DNA of 64,000 nt, taken from the NCBI RefSeq assembly GCF_019059575.1, contig NW_024881779.1, positions 602,001-666,000 of the forward strand, in the 5' to 3' direction. A program made the position numbers and the translations under genes. This document shows positions 11,923 to 23,340 of the stretch, piece by piece. A model generated the notes under the pieces. It saw only the letters and a list, made by a program, of their open reading frames with translations. It ran no database searches and was not told where the DNA came from. Each line of letters starts with the position of its first letter. Within the stretch, counting starts at the first letter, position 1. This DNA is from Amphibalanus amphitrite (taxonomy: Eukaryota > Arthropoda > Thecostraca > Balanomorpha > Balanidae).

Positions 11923-13393
11923 GTCAACGGGGTTTTGGACACTTTTTGCGCGATCGCGAATAGCGGAAAAAATCGCCGATCAAGGTATGGTTTGCTGCAC
12001 ACCATTTTATGACCGACACATTCAGGTACACGCCCGTGTGCGCCGTATACCCGTCAGAATTCGTTAACTTGAGTTGCACGAGTTTGTAATCGGCACGTGC
12101 ATTTTCCCATAGGGTTAACATGGGGAAAATTTAAAATGCGATTTGCGAAAAATTTCGTCAATTATATTTGCTGACATTTTTAGGTTCGGATCTCGGGCTG
12201 GCACCCCAACTGACGGTGGTAATTATTTAAAATATAATTGACAAAATTTCGGGTAATCGTCACAAACAGTTACCCCATGTTAAGCCTATGGCGAATTCGA
12301 AAAATTATTTTCAAATCGATTTTGCAAAAAAATTCCACGTTAGATTTTGAAAATGTTCCAATATGTTGTGCCCCGGGGTGTCGGCTACCACATGGTATGG
12401 GCCAGATATGGGGCGATTGAAAAGCACGTGCCACGTGCAAACGTGTTTGATGGGGGAACCTCGTGGAAAATCCGACATTGGCCAACTGGTGGTCCTATTG
12501 CGTGGAAACCACTCCACCTAGCGACACCAAATCAACGCAGCCGGTGAGCAGGTGAGTCCAGCTGGTCGCACTAGTGGTAACGTGGCGCACGTGCTATTGC
12601 ACGTGCCGTGGCACGGGGTCAATTTTGGTGCTTAAATACACCAACAATGTGAAATGCAAGGAATGGGGGAAATGGCCGTCAGGCCGTCAGTATTTATGAT
12701 AGTGTCGATCTGAAAACCGGTATAGGCATAGAATGAAGGGGGCTAAAAAACTGCTATCTCGGATTTTTTGTAAAATAAAAAAAATAAAATTCTGGGGAAA
12801 TTATATATTCGAAAGGTTAAATTTCCCTAAATTTTCCCGTTTTTCGAGTTTAGCCGTCCACTGTTCAGGGACGGTGACACCGGCCGGGGTCATTTTTTAC
12901 ATGCTGATGGCCACGTCGATGAGTCATCACGTGGCGTGAACGGTGAAACTATCAGAGGTCCGGCACGTGCCACGTGGCCACGTGTTTGAGTTGCGTACCA
13001 CCCAGATTATCGTGTGTTTGCCGATTTGTGGCGTTATAGCACGAAAACAGCACCAGTCGGGAAGCCTGAAATGGTACAACCGGCGAGGGGACAAGTCCTG
13101 CTTACACCACCAGTGGTCACGTGGCACACGTGCAAATTTGGGCACCTCCGTTGCGGATATATTTTATAGTGAAATATTCAAATGTTCATAACTTTGTCAG
13201 TTTAAGTCCGATTGGATTAGATTTTGGTGGGTTGATAAATTGTTAAGCGACATGAACGAATGCGGCACGTTTGTTGCAGTGCGCCACGTTTGTCTCAAGG
13301 CGCCATCTTTGCCACAAAGTGCAAAAGAGTTCAGAGTTCAAAGTTGCCACAGAGGTGCTTGCTCAAACAACCTGCGGTCCCGCGATGCGGAGC

Positions 13394-13412
13394 CCAGCAT
13401 CGCAGATGCTGG
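13394..13412 (+). terminator. 3'-terminal hairpin of the HINE family (reference copy)
   Basis: CCAGCATC-GCA-GATGCTGG forms an 8-bp stem with a 3-nt loop at the extreme 3' end. An alternative stem, GCGATGC with GCATCGC, overlaps it and would be mutually exclusive. The same complete terminus ends at 48,526, 51,977, 52,045, 55,357, 58,422 and 61,860. In rolling-circle elements such a hairpin is thought to mark the replication end; that role is inferred. This is not a transcription terminator. Confidence 0.8.
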
Positions 13413-13413
13413 T

Positions 13414-15035
13414 AACCGCAGGTTGTTTGAAAAGACAAACACTATTCGTTAGAATTGTGTTTTTCTATTGAAAAACAACCGGAGCGGTCGTTGTCCGGGC
13501 TATGTTTTGCAAGTCTGGCAGCGAATCAGTACAACTTGAGCGGGGCCTAGACGAATCGCTCAATCTTCGTAAAAATTTCAGGGTATGGGCTCCCGCAGGC
13601 GATCTACCTGATGGCACCGGTCGCTACTCGCTTAAAACCTCGTGGCACGTGGCACGTGCGATTCAATTTTCGCCCATGTTAAGTCAATGGGGTTTTGGGC
13701 ACTTTTTACGCCATCGCGAATGGTGGAAAAACGAGCCAAGAAAGGGGTGGTTTTCTTCCCAGCATTTTATGGCAAACACGTTCCGTTACACGCTAGTGTG
13801 CGCCGTATACCCCTCAGAATCTCGGAACGTGTCTTTGCACGAGGTCAAAGTTGGAATTTTGCTGTGTCCCATGTTAAGTCAATGGACGGCGATGTCGAGA
13901 CTTTGCAGAGACATTTTCATTCGTTCATTGTACAAAATTTTAGAGATAGATTTCGCCCAAACTCTTATATCTTGCAGAGGAAAGAGCGTAGTACATGCTG
14001 GTATGCTTCGTTAAGCTGGCAGAAATCGTTTTTTCCAATAAAGTTCGTTTGAAAATGAAAATTTTTAACATGGAAAGTCAATGGGAGCATCTTTATTTCT
14101 CTAAAACTTTTATCATTAGTAAGATATATAGGTGAAAAGTTAATATAATATACAATTTTTGATGCTCTTTCCACTGATGCATAGAACGTCACTGCACGAT
14201 GTGCCGTTTTTAAGAAAAGTTGTAAAAAAGCAGGGCTCGACTGTGACTTGAACCCAAACACATTAGAATATACGAACAGGTGAAGGGGACACCTCCCATG
14301 TGCGGACGCGACACTGATTATTGCTAATTATTAGCAGTCGGCCGCCGTGGGGGCGCCTTTACAAACCTTATATCTCTGCAACCACTGGACCGATTCACTC
14401 GCGGTCTTTTGTGTGGGATAGCTCCTCCCTTTCTGACACGTATTGTGCTATTCTCGATGCGTATGGGTGACCCCTAATGCACGTGCCACGTGTAAAACGA
14501 AGAGGTGTCAGTTCGGTTACAAGTCTAATAACTCTGTAGTTACTTTGCCGATTGCACTGAGACTTGGCATGGATGTAGACACCCACCGCGCAATGCATTT
14601 CCATGTGTTACGGTTGGGGTGCCGCTGCACGTGCGCACGGGCAGGGTGACGCTTCCAGATCTCGAGAACGGCTGGGCCGATTGTGATCAAAGTTGGCACA
14701 CCGTTAGGGATCGGCGAGTAGGGTGCCGTGCACAAGTCAGATGGGACTCATTTTGCACGTGCGCACGTGCAGGACGACGCTTCCAGATCTCGAGAACGGC
14801 CGGGCCGACTGTGCTCAAATTTGGCATACCGCTAGATACTGGTTAGTAGGGTGCCGTGCAAAAGTCAGTTAGTATGCATTTTCATGTGCCACGGTTGGGG
14901 TACAGCTGCACGTGCGCACGTGTAGGGGTCGCTTCCAGATCTTGGAAACGGCTGGGCCGATTCAGATGAAATTCGGTACACCACTAGAGACCGGCGAATA
15001 GAGTGCCGTGCACGTCGGTCCGTAGCACACCAGGG
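13414..15035 (+). mobile_element. HINE-like element, copy 7 (3' end replaced)
   Basis: Intact head, GAGCCAAGAAAGG-type body and a GCACGTGC repeat array from about 14,625 to 15,010. After GTCGGTCCGTAGCACACC the expected tail is missing and AGGTCA-rich nested DNA starts. Confidence 0.83.
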
Positions 15036-16042
15036 CCTCGGCTAACATGTTAACTACTGGGGCAAATGCCCCAGTAGAGTCGAGGAATGCCCCAGTAGTG
15101 GTCAGGCTTTGCCCAACCTCCACAAAATGAGAATATATCAATATTAACGTAGGTACATTCTTTCATTCGGGAGCGGTTGAAGACGTTTGTGGCAAAAAAT
15201 CCGGGGCGGCGGAAGAGGGAGTGCACGGTGTGCAGCTGCACCCTCAATTTCCATCCAAAAACATAAGCGTGCATTGGCAAACATATCTTTTTGTACCCCA
15301 TAATCCATCTTCGTTCGAAAGAGCGTCCAAAATAATGACGAAATTACTTCGGCCACTTTTTTGGTCAAGTCAGAGGTCAGATCATGGTGAAGGCCAAATT
15401 TCGCCGATTTTCAGGTCGAATATCGACAGTTTACAAGATGCCATTGCCGACGCATAACTCGCGGGAACCAATTAGAGCTACAGGACCGCGGAACATTTGC
15501 TGGCCATATTCGCATGCTTTCTGGTTATTTCTCTTAGATTTGACCCAACATCAACGGTTTTGCCTGCAAGGGGCAAAAACTACCAAAATAGACGACTTTT
15601 TTCTGGAAAAAAAGTTTTTTCTGCAATACCTAGCTTTTGACTCATGCCCTGCACGAGCTTTCTTTTACCGACATCGTGTTCTTCTCGTTAAGACGCATCA
15701 AATTAATTGCAATTTGACCTTGAAGGTCAACTTGAAAATTCGATCTCAAGCCAAGGTCATGATCTGACCGTAAATTGTCATGTTGCATATCATTCGATCT
15801 GCATCGTCGAGCCAAACACAACTAAGGCATTTTCATCGCTCTAGCATGCCTCTTTCAAAAGTTATTCGCGAAAAACTGTTAGATACCATTCGTGAACTGA
15901 GATGACCTCAGGGGCATAAACAAGGGTCACGGCCGGGTGCTATTTTCATGTTCAGTGTGTCAAAGTCACGTACAGTGTTTTATAGTGTTTAGAATAACTT
16001 TCGTCCAAAAGAGGTGGTTTTAAATTTTCTCCCATTGACCAC
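15036..16042. other. AGGTCA/TGACCT-rich transposon-derived DNA, no gene seen
   Basis: It contains a perfect 11-bp stem hairpin CTACTGGGGCA-AA-TGCCCCAGTAG at 15,054-15,077, and an inverted cassette at about 15,672-15,822 related to those at 16,589 and 22,637. The block 15,820-15,965 recurs in diverged form at 20,388-20,530. The longest open frame (127 codons) has no recognisable domain. Confidence 0.6.
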
Positions 16043-16243
16043 GTTTCCATGGGCACACTGATCCGGATCAGTAAAAATGGATTAGCTAATCCAGTATTAG
16101 TTAGACACTATATGAAAATGAAAGTAAGGGATTAACTGATTATATAAGCCTAATCCACTTTGAATTATATCCTGTAACGAATAGTTCGAGAAATATAATA
16201 CGATTTCAGTTTGCTGATCCGGATCAGTGATGCCCATGGAAAC
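16043..16243. mobile_element. 201-bp MITE with about 30-bp terminal inverted repeats
   Basis: The ends read GTTTCCATGGGCA followed by CACTGATCCGGATCAG and its inverse, differing by one indel. The flanks share CATTGAC, and the related uninterrupted sequence at about 16,930 (CCCATTGACTTATAA) fits a 7-8 bp target duplication. The superfamily is uncertain; the duplication length would suit hAT-like or similar elements. Confidence 0.7.
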
Positions 16244-16285
16244 GGGGTCATTGACTTATAAAGAGGTCGCAAAATTGAGCTGACC

Positions 16286-17303
16286 TTAACCCGCGCACCG
16301 ACGGGGGTCTGCGCCAACTTAGTACCGACGGGGGGGGGGGGGGCGGATGACCGCCCCCCCCCCTGAGATCTCGAGAACGAAGCAAGATAGCGACAAGCGG
16401 TAAACGGCATCGGATACGCACGGTCAAGATCTACAATTTTTACTAAGGTCATTTTCAGGTCAGGTCAAAGATGACGTCACAGGGGTCGAAAAAGCCAAAA
16501 TGGCGGCGCTAAATATGGAGAGAGTTTTTCTCGAATAACTTTCGAATTAGTCAAGATAGGAACAAACTAAGGGCATCATCGTGATCCTCTCGTCAATCCG
16601 CATCGAATGATATATATGTTGACCTCGAAAGGTCAAGGTCAAAGGTTGACCTCAGGTCACGTGACCTCGAGGTCATCATGTATATCATTCGATGCGTCTT
16701 GACGAGCTGAACACAATGAGACCATCCACGCGTCTGTATCTTGTTCCTGTACGGAGTTATTGGCCAAAAACCTTTGGTGACCTTTGATGACGTCACATGA
16801 CCTCACAGCTGCCCAACAGCAAAACAGACCTCAAGGTAGTGAAGGTTGATCGTATATGAAGTCATGTATGGTATATGGGGCCATTCCGACCCGTTTTAGT
16901 GGTAAAAACAGGGAGTTGATTTTTCCCCCATTGACTTATAATGGGGAGGTCGCGAAATTGACCTGACCTTAGGTCACCGATATCAAAATTCCGAGATAAA
17001 CAAATTGTAGCTACTAATGACCTAATAACATCCTGCGACTTTCAAAGGCCTCCGACATCTACTGTAGCTCTGGCACGGTGACAAAGTTGCAAAAAAGTGA
17101 CTTGAGGTTGGGTCATTCAAAGTGACCTGGTGACCTGACCTTGAAAGGTAGGAGGTTCAAACTTGCACACCATGTGTAAAATTGATAAGGGAATAGTCAT
17201 ACCAAATTTCGCGGCGCTACGCGCCGCGGTTTTCCCGCTATTCGCGAAAAACCTCAGGGGGGGGGGGGCGGATATCCGCCCCCCCCGTCGGTGCGCGGGT
17301 TAA
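16286..17303. mobile_element. piggyBac-like TTAA element inserted in a relative of itself
   Basis: Both ends are TTAACCCGCGCACCGACGG in inverted orientation. Each end carries a G run, a short palindromic core and a C run. On the right, eight G, CGGATATCCG and eight C form a perfect 26-bp palindrome at 17,261-17,286. A GCGGCGC-TAC-GCGCCGC hairpin lies at 17,211-17,227. The host flanks (CTGACC-TTAA-GTCACCGATAT) match an internal stretch of the element itself (CTGACCTTAGGTCACCGATAT near 16,965), so the host was a related copy. No coding potential was recognised. Confidence 0.85.
16589..16706. repeat. Inverted cassette with an AGGTCA-dense centre
   Basis: The arms CTCGTCAA..CGCATCGAATGATATA and TATATCATTCGATGCG..TTGACGAG flank a core packed with AGGTCA and TGACCT, including the perfect palindrome AGGTCACGTGACCT at 16,654-16,667. 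Diverged versions lie at 15,672-15,822 and 22,637-22,794. Confidence 0.7.
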
Positions 17304-17435
17304 GTCACCGATATGAAAATTCCGAGATATAAATTTTACACATGCTGTTGCCCTTATCAATCGCTGAAAGTTTCAAAGCGATCGGTCACTCGGTGTAGCT
17401 ACGGCATACATTGAAACATTTTATGAGGTGAGGTT

Positions 17436-19038
17436 AACCGCAGGTTGTTTGAAAAGACAAACACTATTCGTTAGAATTGTGTTTTTCTATTGAAAAACAA
17501 CCGGAGCGGTCCTTCTCCGGGCTATGTTTTGCAAGTCTGGCAGCGAATTGGGGCAACTTGACGGGGGCCTAGACGAATGGCTCGATTTCCGTAAAAAGTT
17601 CAGGGTATGGGCTCCCGCAGGCGATCTACCTGATGGCACCGGTCGCTACTCGCTCAGAAATCTTTTGCGCGTGGCACGTGCGATTCCATTTTCCCCATGT
17701 TAAGTCAACGGGGTTTTGGACACTTTTTGCGCGATCGTGAATAGCGGGAAAAATCGCAGGTCAAGGTATGGTTTGCTGCACACCATCTTATTGCCGACAC
17801 GTTCAGGTACACGCCCCTGTGCGTCGTTTACCCGTAAGAAGTCGACATGTTTTGAAGTACGACTTTGAAGTTGAACTTTTTTCGCTCCCCATGTTAAGTC
17901 TATGGACGTTTTTGCAGAGACATTTTCATTCGCTCATTGTACAAAATTATATGATACGATTTTGTTTAAACTTTCAGGACTTGTTGAGAAAAGACCACAG
18001 AACATGTTGTTCTGCTTCGTTAAGCTGTCAGAATTCGTTTGTTCTTTTTAAGCTCGTTTAAAAAGGAAAAAATTTAACATGGAAAGTCAATGGGAGCGTC
18101 TTTGTTGCTTAATAACTTTTTACAGTTGAGATATATTTAAGTGAAAAGTTGATAAGTTATACAACTTTTGATGCTCTTTCCAATGATATATAGAACAGTA
18201 TTGCGCGTCGTGCCGTTTTTGAGGAATTTAGTAAAAAAGCACGACATTACCGAGATTTGAGCTCAGAACTATATATGGTCTTGGCTCAGACAGTATACGA
18301 ACAGGTGACAGGGATACCTCCCATTGAAGGATGCGATTTAATACTAAACATTAGCAGCCGGCCGCCTTGGGGACGTTTTTGTACGACTTATATCTCCGCA
18401 GCCACTGGACCAATACACTTGCGGTTTTTTGTGTGGGGTAGCGTATACCCTTCTTAGAAGTATTTTACTATGGACGATGCATGCGGGTAACCCCTACTGC
18501 ACGTGACACGTGTAAAACGGAGAGGTGTCACTTTTGTTGTAATGACAATATCACAATACCACGGTAATTCCTGGGGAGATTCTGCTGAAACTACACAAGG
18601 ATGGAGGCACCCGCCGGACCATGCCTTTCCATGTGCTACGGTTGGGGTGCAACTGCACGTGCGCACGTGCAGGGTGACGCTTCCAGATCTCGAGAACGGC
18701 CGGGCCGATTGTGCTCAGATTTGGCACACCGCTAGAGACCGCGCAGTAGGGTGCCTTGCACAGGTCAGCTGGGCCCCAGGTTGCACGTGCGCACGTGCAG
18801 GGTGACGCTTCCAGATCTCAGGAACGGCTGGGCCGATTGCACTCAAATTTGGCATACCGCTAGAGACTGGTTAGTAGGGTGCCGTGCACAAGTCATTTAG
18901 TATGCATTTTCATGTGCCACGGTTGGGGTGCAGCTGCACGTGCGCACGTGTAGGGGTCGCTTCAAGCTCTTGGAAACGGCTGGGTCGATTCAGATTAAAT
19001 TCGGTACACCGCTAGAGACCGGCGAAAAGAGTGCCGTG
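17436..19038 (+). mobile_element. HINE-like element, copy 8 (3' part not adjacent)
   Basis: Intact head, AAAATCGCAGGTCAAGG-type body and a repeat array at about 18,650-19,030. It stops after GAGTGCCGTG, where TTAA-family DNA begins. The next tail of the family in this orientation is at 48,395-48,526, about 29 kb away. Confidence 0.83.
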
Positions 19039-19270
19039 TCCAAAATTGTTGAAATGGACTACATTTGACCTTTGATGACCTCTGGTGACCTGACCATTGA
19101 CCTGACCCAAAAATGACTGAAGTGTTTCCGCTATAATCTTTGACGCTTTTTTGAATGCCGCTTACCGCATGTCGCTACGTGGCCCAAGAGCCGAGTTAGA
19201 CGGGGTGCTCAGACCCCCCTCCCCCCGGCCCGGCGCGGAAGTCGCGAAGCACCGACCCGGCGCGGGTTAA
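19039..19270. mobile_element. 3' fragment of a TTAA element
   Basis: It ends in CCCGGCGCGGGTTAA, the inverted terminus of the TTAA family, with a C-rich subterminal run at about 19,205-19,230. No matching left terminus is present, so the piece is 5'-truncated at its junction with HINE copy 8. Confidence 0.6.
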
Positions 19271-21144
19271 ATACAAAACTAAGAGCAGGAAATGGTTTAG
19301 CAAGGTGAGATGAGTATAAAACTACAAGGAATTTCTTCATAGGGGTATTGGGGCTCACACAAAGTGACATTGAAGTTTCGCTGCCCCCCCCCCCCCACAC
19401 ACACACTTTTCGTGACTACGCCGATAGATGAAGGAAAAGTTATCGCAAATAAAGGAATTTCTTTGCCATCATTACATCACCACAGCGCACAATCGGCCCG
19501 GCCGTTCTCGAGATCTGGAAGCGTCACCCTGCACGTGACGCTCCGCTCTGCGGCGCGGCCCCCGATGCGCGACGTACATCCCAACAAAAAGACCCCAGTG
19601 GGGCGCGGGTTGAGTTACAGGCCGGGTTGGGGCGGGACGCGGGTCGATCCCCTCGTTCCGTATTGCAAAGACACGCATCGCGATCGCCCGTAAACCAGCC
19701 GCACTGCTTTCAACCCCGAAGTGAAGGTGCCCAGATTAACGAAGTCATGTGCTTTGGGAAAAAGTGGATATGAATCGCTTGCATCGCTCAGCATCGCTTC
19801 GGGACCCTTGACGGCTGCCGTTGTTGATTTAGCTGTCAGTTGTGATAGAAGTGATCAGATATTATTTCGAAAAATTCGTTATAAATTGTTGCTGTCTAAT
19901 TTCGTTGAAGCTTGTGAATTTTCTGTGGTTTTGCTAGAAGACTTGAGGACTCGGGAAAGAACAGACACGGTGAGTTTGACGCTGCCCTGCCACGCTCCTC
20001 GACCATCTCCGTCGGCTCGGCTAACTTGTTTAGCATCTGTTTACTTTTTAGGAAGGTAGGTAATTAGGGAATATTCATGAATTTCGCAAAAATCGTCCTT
20101 GTTGATAGTCAAATGGTCATTTTGTTTTCAACATTCATTATGAGGCCCAGGATAACATTCTGCTTATATGCTCCGAAAAATGCGCATCTGAGACAAACGC
20201 GAGTTGTTTACAGCTTCGTTTCACGTTGCTAGGTGGTTGCTATGGAGCTATGGAATGGATACTTCCTTACCTAGTGATTTGCATTTAGGTATCTTACGAG
20301 TATATGATATCGACTGCGACATGTGCTACCCCTAATAGCTCAATTCATTTTGATAATATTGTTGATTTGTTGAAGAGGATACCTAAAAGATTAAGGCGTT
20401 TTCATCGCTCTAGTTTGCCTCTTTCAGAAGTTATTAGCAAAAAACTGTTAGATTTTTACTATTCGTAGCTTGGGATGACCTCGGCGACATAACGAGGGGT
20501 CACGGGTGCCATCTTCCGGTTCAGCGTGTCATATTTAGTCGTAAATAAGCCAAAAAAATCCAAAAAGCTTTTTTGAGTTTCGAAAAAAACGGAATATATG
20601 TGATAGTACCTACCGTCTTTTATCTACATATCGAATTTCCATTGCAACTTTTTAGGAGGTGAGGTCACTTGAAGTGACCTGGTGGCTGGTGACCTGACTT
20701 GGGCTAAAATTTTCACAGCCTGTGCAAAAAAGATGCATGATAAGGTGTGCCAATAACCATGGGTGGAGAACCTGCCCCGGCCACCCCGGCCGTGGCCGGG
20801 GTAACCTTCAGCCGACCCCGGCGCGGCCGGGGTAACTTTTTCCACTTTTGTAAATCCTAAAAGAGCTGTCTCCATACGAAAAAAACTGCCATCTATAAAA
20901 GCGTCGCTAATTATTCTTATCTACCTTGAAAAGTTCTTGAAAATTTACTTTATTTTCATTTTGGAGCTTCTATGTTTTTAAGTCTTTTCATCGCGGAGCC
21001 CGACATATTTCATCAAACAGAAGTATGTAAATCATATTTAAGGGCCGTTATCGTAATATGGCACTGTAATAACATCACAAGACAGGACGAGGTAATATCA
21101 GTGAGATAGAAGGACGAGCTGCTGGGGCTCAAGGCTCCCCCAAC
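19271..21144. other. TE-derived DNA without recognisable genes
   Basis: It contains a C-run and CA-repeat at about 19,384-19,410, a terminus-like GGGGCGCGGGTTGA near 19,600, and a diverged copy (20,388-20,530) of the block at 15,820-15,965. GC-rich hairpins such as CCCCGGCC-GT-GGCCGGGG lie at about 20,784-20,801. An open frame at 19,721-20,059 (112 codons) shows no known domain and is not supported. Confidence 0.5.
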
Positions 21145-22071
21145 TTAACCCGCGCCAGGGTGGTGGCCTTATCGTAACACGTTGAGTCGAGAGGTGGGCT
21201 TTTCACGCTCCTTCTAACTCGGCTACTGGGCTACGAGGCGAGAAGCGGAACGACGTTTGAAAGAGCGACAAACGTGATCAGAGAAATCTGGTCATGTTTT
21301 AGGCAAGCTCAATAATAAAATCACCATAGATCATCAAAAGCCAAATTTCTCTGATTTTAGCGTTCTCCGACAACTTTTCTCACAGTTCATGAACATAACG
21401 GAGCTTAAACACTGCAAACAAAACATTCGATTACTCGTTTAAGGCTCGGTCGCGAATAATATTTCAGGTGCGAGCTCAAATCAATAAGAGGGTCAAAACG
21501 GTCAAATATGACATTTTGTTTCGTGTGGGAAGGTTGCAACGTCCACGGAATAAGCTTTGCAAAGTGCATGATGACATTTTTAGCACGACCATCCAGCAAA
21601 TTGACCTGATGACCTGACCTAGCACTAGGTGACATGCGTCCGAAATTTTAAGGCGTGTTGCAAAATTGTTGATGAGCAGGGTAACTATGTGTAGGTTATT
21701 AGTAAGGTAGGGTATGGGTAGGTTAGGGTAGGGTAGGGTAGGGTAGGATGGGTTTGAGTTCGATAAAGGCAAACCACGAGAAAGGCTCTAACAACCCGCA
21801 ACCAGCACCAGCATACCATGCCGTTCAAACAAATATCCAACTCCGACAAAATAAGATAAATAAAAATCACAAGTTCCCACACCCAAACTAATGCCCCCTC
21901 AAACGCATCTATCAAAACGCACAGTTATAGCGCAAAACATGCCGTCTAGTGTATATATTGCTTTTTATCACCTCTTTCTAGCTTGCATTCTTTCCGAGAT
22001 AATCTGGTGTGGCCAAAAAGGCCCCCCAGCATGACAAAGTTGGATGAGAGGCCAAAACGGGCGCGTATTAA
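21145..22071. mobile_element. Probable TTAA element (diverged right end)
   Basis: The left end reads TTAACCCGCGCCAGGG. The right end, read inverted from 22,071, is TTAATACGCGCCC, which matches only in part. It shares its right TTAA with the next element. An imperfect TAGGG-type microsatellite lies at about 21,703-21,750. Confidence 0.5.
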
Positions 22072-23256
22072 CCTTCGCTCCAGTGGGGGGGGGGGCATAT
22101 GTTACCACCCTGTCGCGTTTTTTGCGTATGAATAAAAAACCGCGGCGCGTAGCGCCGCGCCGCTTGGGTTAGCTTTTGGTACATCAATTTTGGACAATGT
22201 GTGAAACTTTTGACCCCAGGTCATGTCAGGTCAGGTCACCAGGTCAAGTTAACTGACCAAGCCTAAAAAAGTTTGCAATCATGTCCAGCCTGCAGTGTTT
22301 GTCAGAAAGGTTTTAAACTTGGTGGATTGCATGCTGCTATGGGCGCCTACAATTTGTATATCTTGTTTTTTTTATATCCGTGACCTAAGGTCAGGTCAGT
22401 GGCGTGACCTTACCATTACAAGTCAAGGGAGAAAAATGAAAATGCCTCTAGATCCGTGTGTACGCATCGGAACAGTCCAAATATTTCAGAATCACAATGA
22501 TTTAGTCCACTCGTGATGACCTAGGTGTCATTTTTGCTGATAGCCTCTAGACAGGTCATCCGAGGTCACTTGAGGCTACAAACAGTTTTTTGCCAATAAC
22601 TCGCTATTGGAAACAGATAGAACGCTGGGGATGGTATCATTGTGTTTGTCTTGTTGAGACGCATCGACTGATATGCAACATGACCTTTTCCGGTCAGGTC
22701 ATGACCTTGATCTGAGGTCAAATTTTCAAGTTGACCTTTCAAGGTCAAATTATAGTTCATTCGACGCGTCTCGGCGAGATGAACACGATTCTGGCAATAG
22801 AAAGTCGTGGCTTTTTTAGTCGAAAGTTATTGTCGAAAAACAATTTTCGTAAAAATAGCTATTTTTGGAGTTTTTGCCCTCTGGAGGCTAAATCGTTGAC
22901 CTGAGGTCAATATTGATAATGACCTTTTGAAAAGAAGAGTTCAAAATCTATCGTTTGCTGTTCCATGCGTTTTTTCTAGCTACCATAGTTCCTGAGATAG
23001 CGGCATGTTTTCTGAAAAATATGATGACAATTGGCAAATTTTGACCTTTGATGACCTCTGGTGACCCCAATATTGCTCTAAGGTGAAAAATGACCGAAAT
23101 ACTTTCAAACGTGCGTATTGAGAGCTATCGACTGCTTTTTACCGCGTCTTTCTAGCCCTCTTAGTTTTTGAGTTAGAGGTGGATGGTAACATATGCCCCC
23201 CCCCCCCCTCCCACTAGGGCGAAGTTGGCTGAGACCGCCACTGGGGCGCGGGTTAA
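22068..23256. mobile_element. TTAA element, 1.19 kb, with a shortened left terminus
   Basis: The right end (inverted) reads TTAACCCGCGCCCCAGTGG, then a 29-bp extension, then CGCCCTAGTGGGAGGG and CATATGTTACCA. The left end has TTAACC joined straight to TTCGCTCCAGTGGGGG and CATATGTTACCA, so it has lost about 28 bp. Hairpin CGCGGCGC-GTA-GCGCCGCG at 22,141-22,159. The interior is rich in TGACCT and holds the inverted cassette 22,637-22,794. Confidence 0.78.
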
Positions 23257-23340
23257 AGCATATCTCGATGTTGTGAGAGCCGAAACCAGTAATTGCGAGC
23301 CAGGGACCCCAATTAGGCTATCTCAACTAAAAAATATATG
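23257..23340. mobile_element. Remnant of a TA-MITE relative, split by the next element
   Basis: CTATCTCAACT and the following bases match the right part of the MITE at 443-911. Its TTAAGGTGGGAGGGTCCC terminus continues after the inserted TTAA element as TTAAGGTCGGATGGTCAC at about 25,398-25,415. It serves as an empty-site reference for that insertion. Confidence 0.6.

Larger units (their letters stand above)
10706..13412 (+). mobile_element. HINE-like element, copy 6 (complete ends, nested insertion)
   Basis: Best reference copy of the family. Head at 10,706; module C from about 12,087; right inverted repeat TCAAACAACCTGCGGT at 13,363-13,378; complete 34-nt terminus ending in the hairpin at 13,394-13,412. 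One T separates it from the next head. A TTAA element at 10,970-11,922 interrupts the body. Unlike its siblings it has no GC-rich tract before the tail. Confidence 0.9.

Noticed and set aside
19721-20059. 112-codon frame
   Set aside because: It lies in transposon-derived DNA with no domain, no start context and no conservation evidence.
21703-21750. Telomere-like repeat
   Set aside because: The unit is TAGGG or GGGTA, not TTAGGG, it is short and imperfect, and it lies inside transposon DNA.
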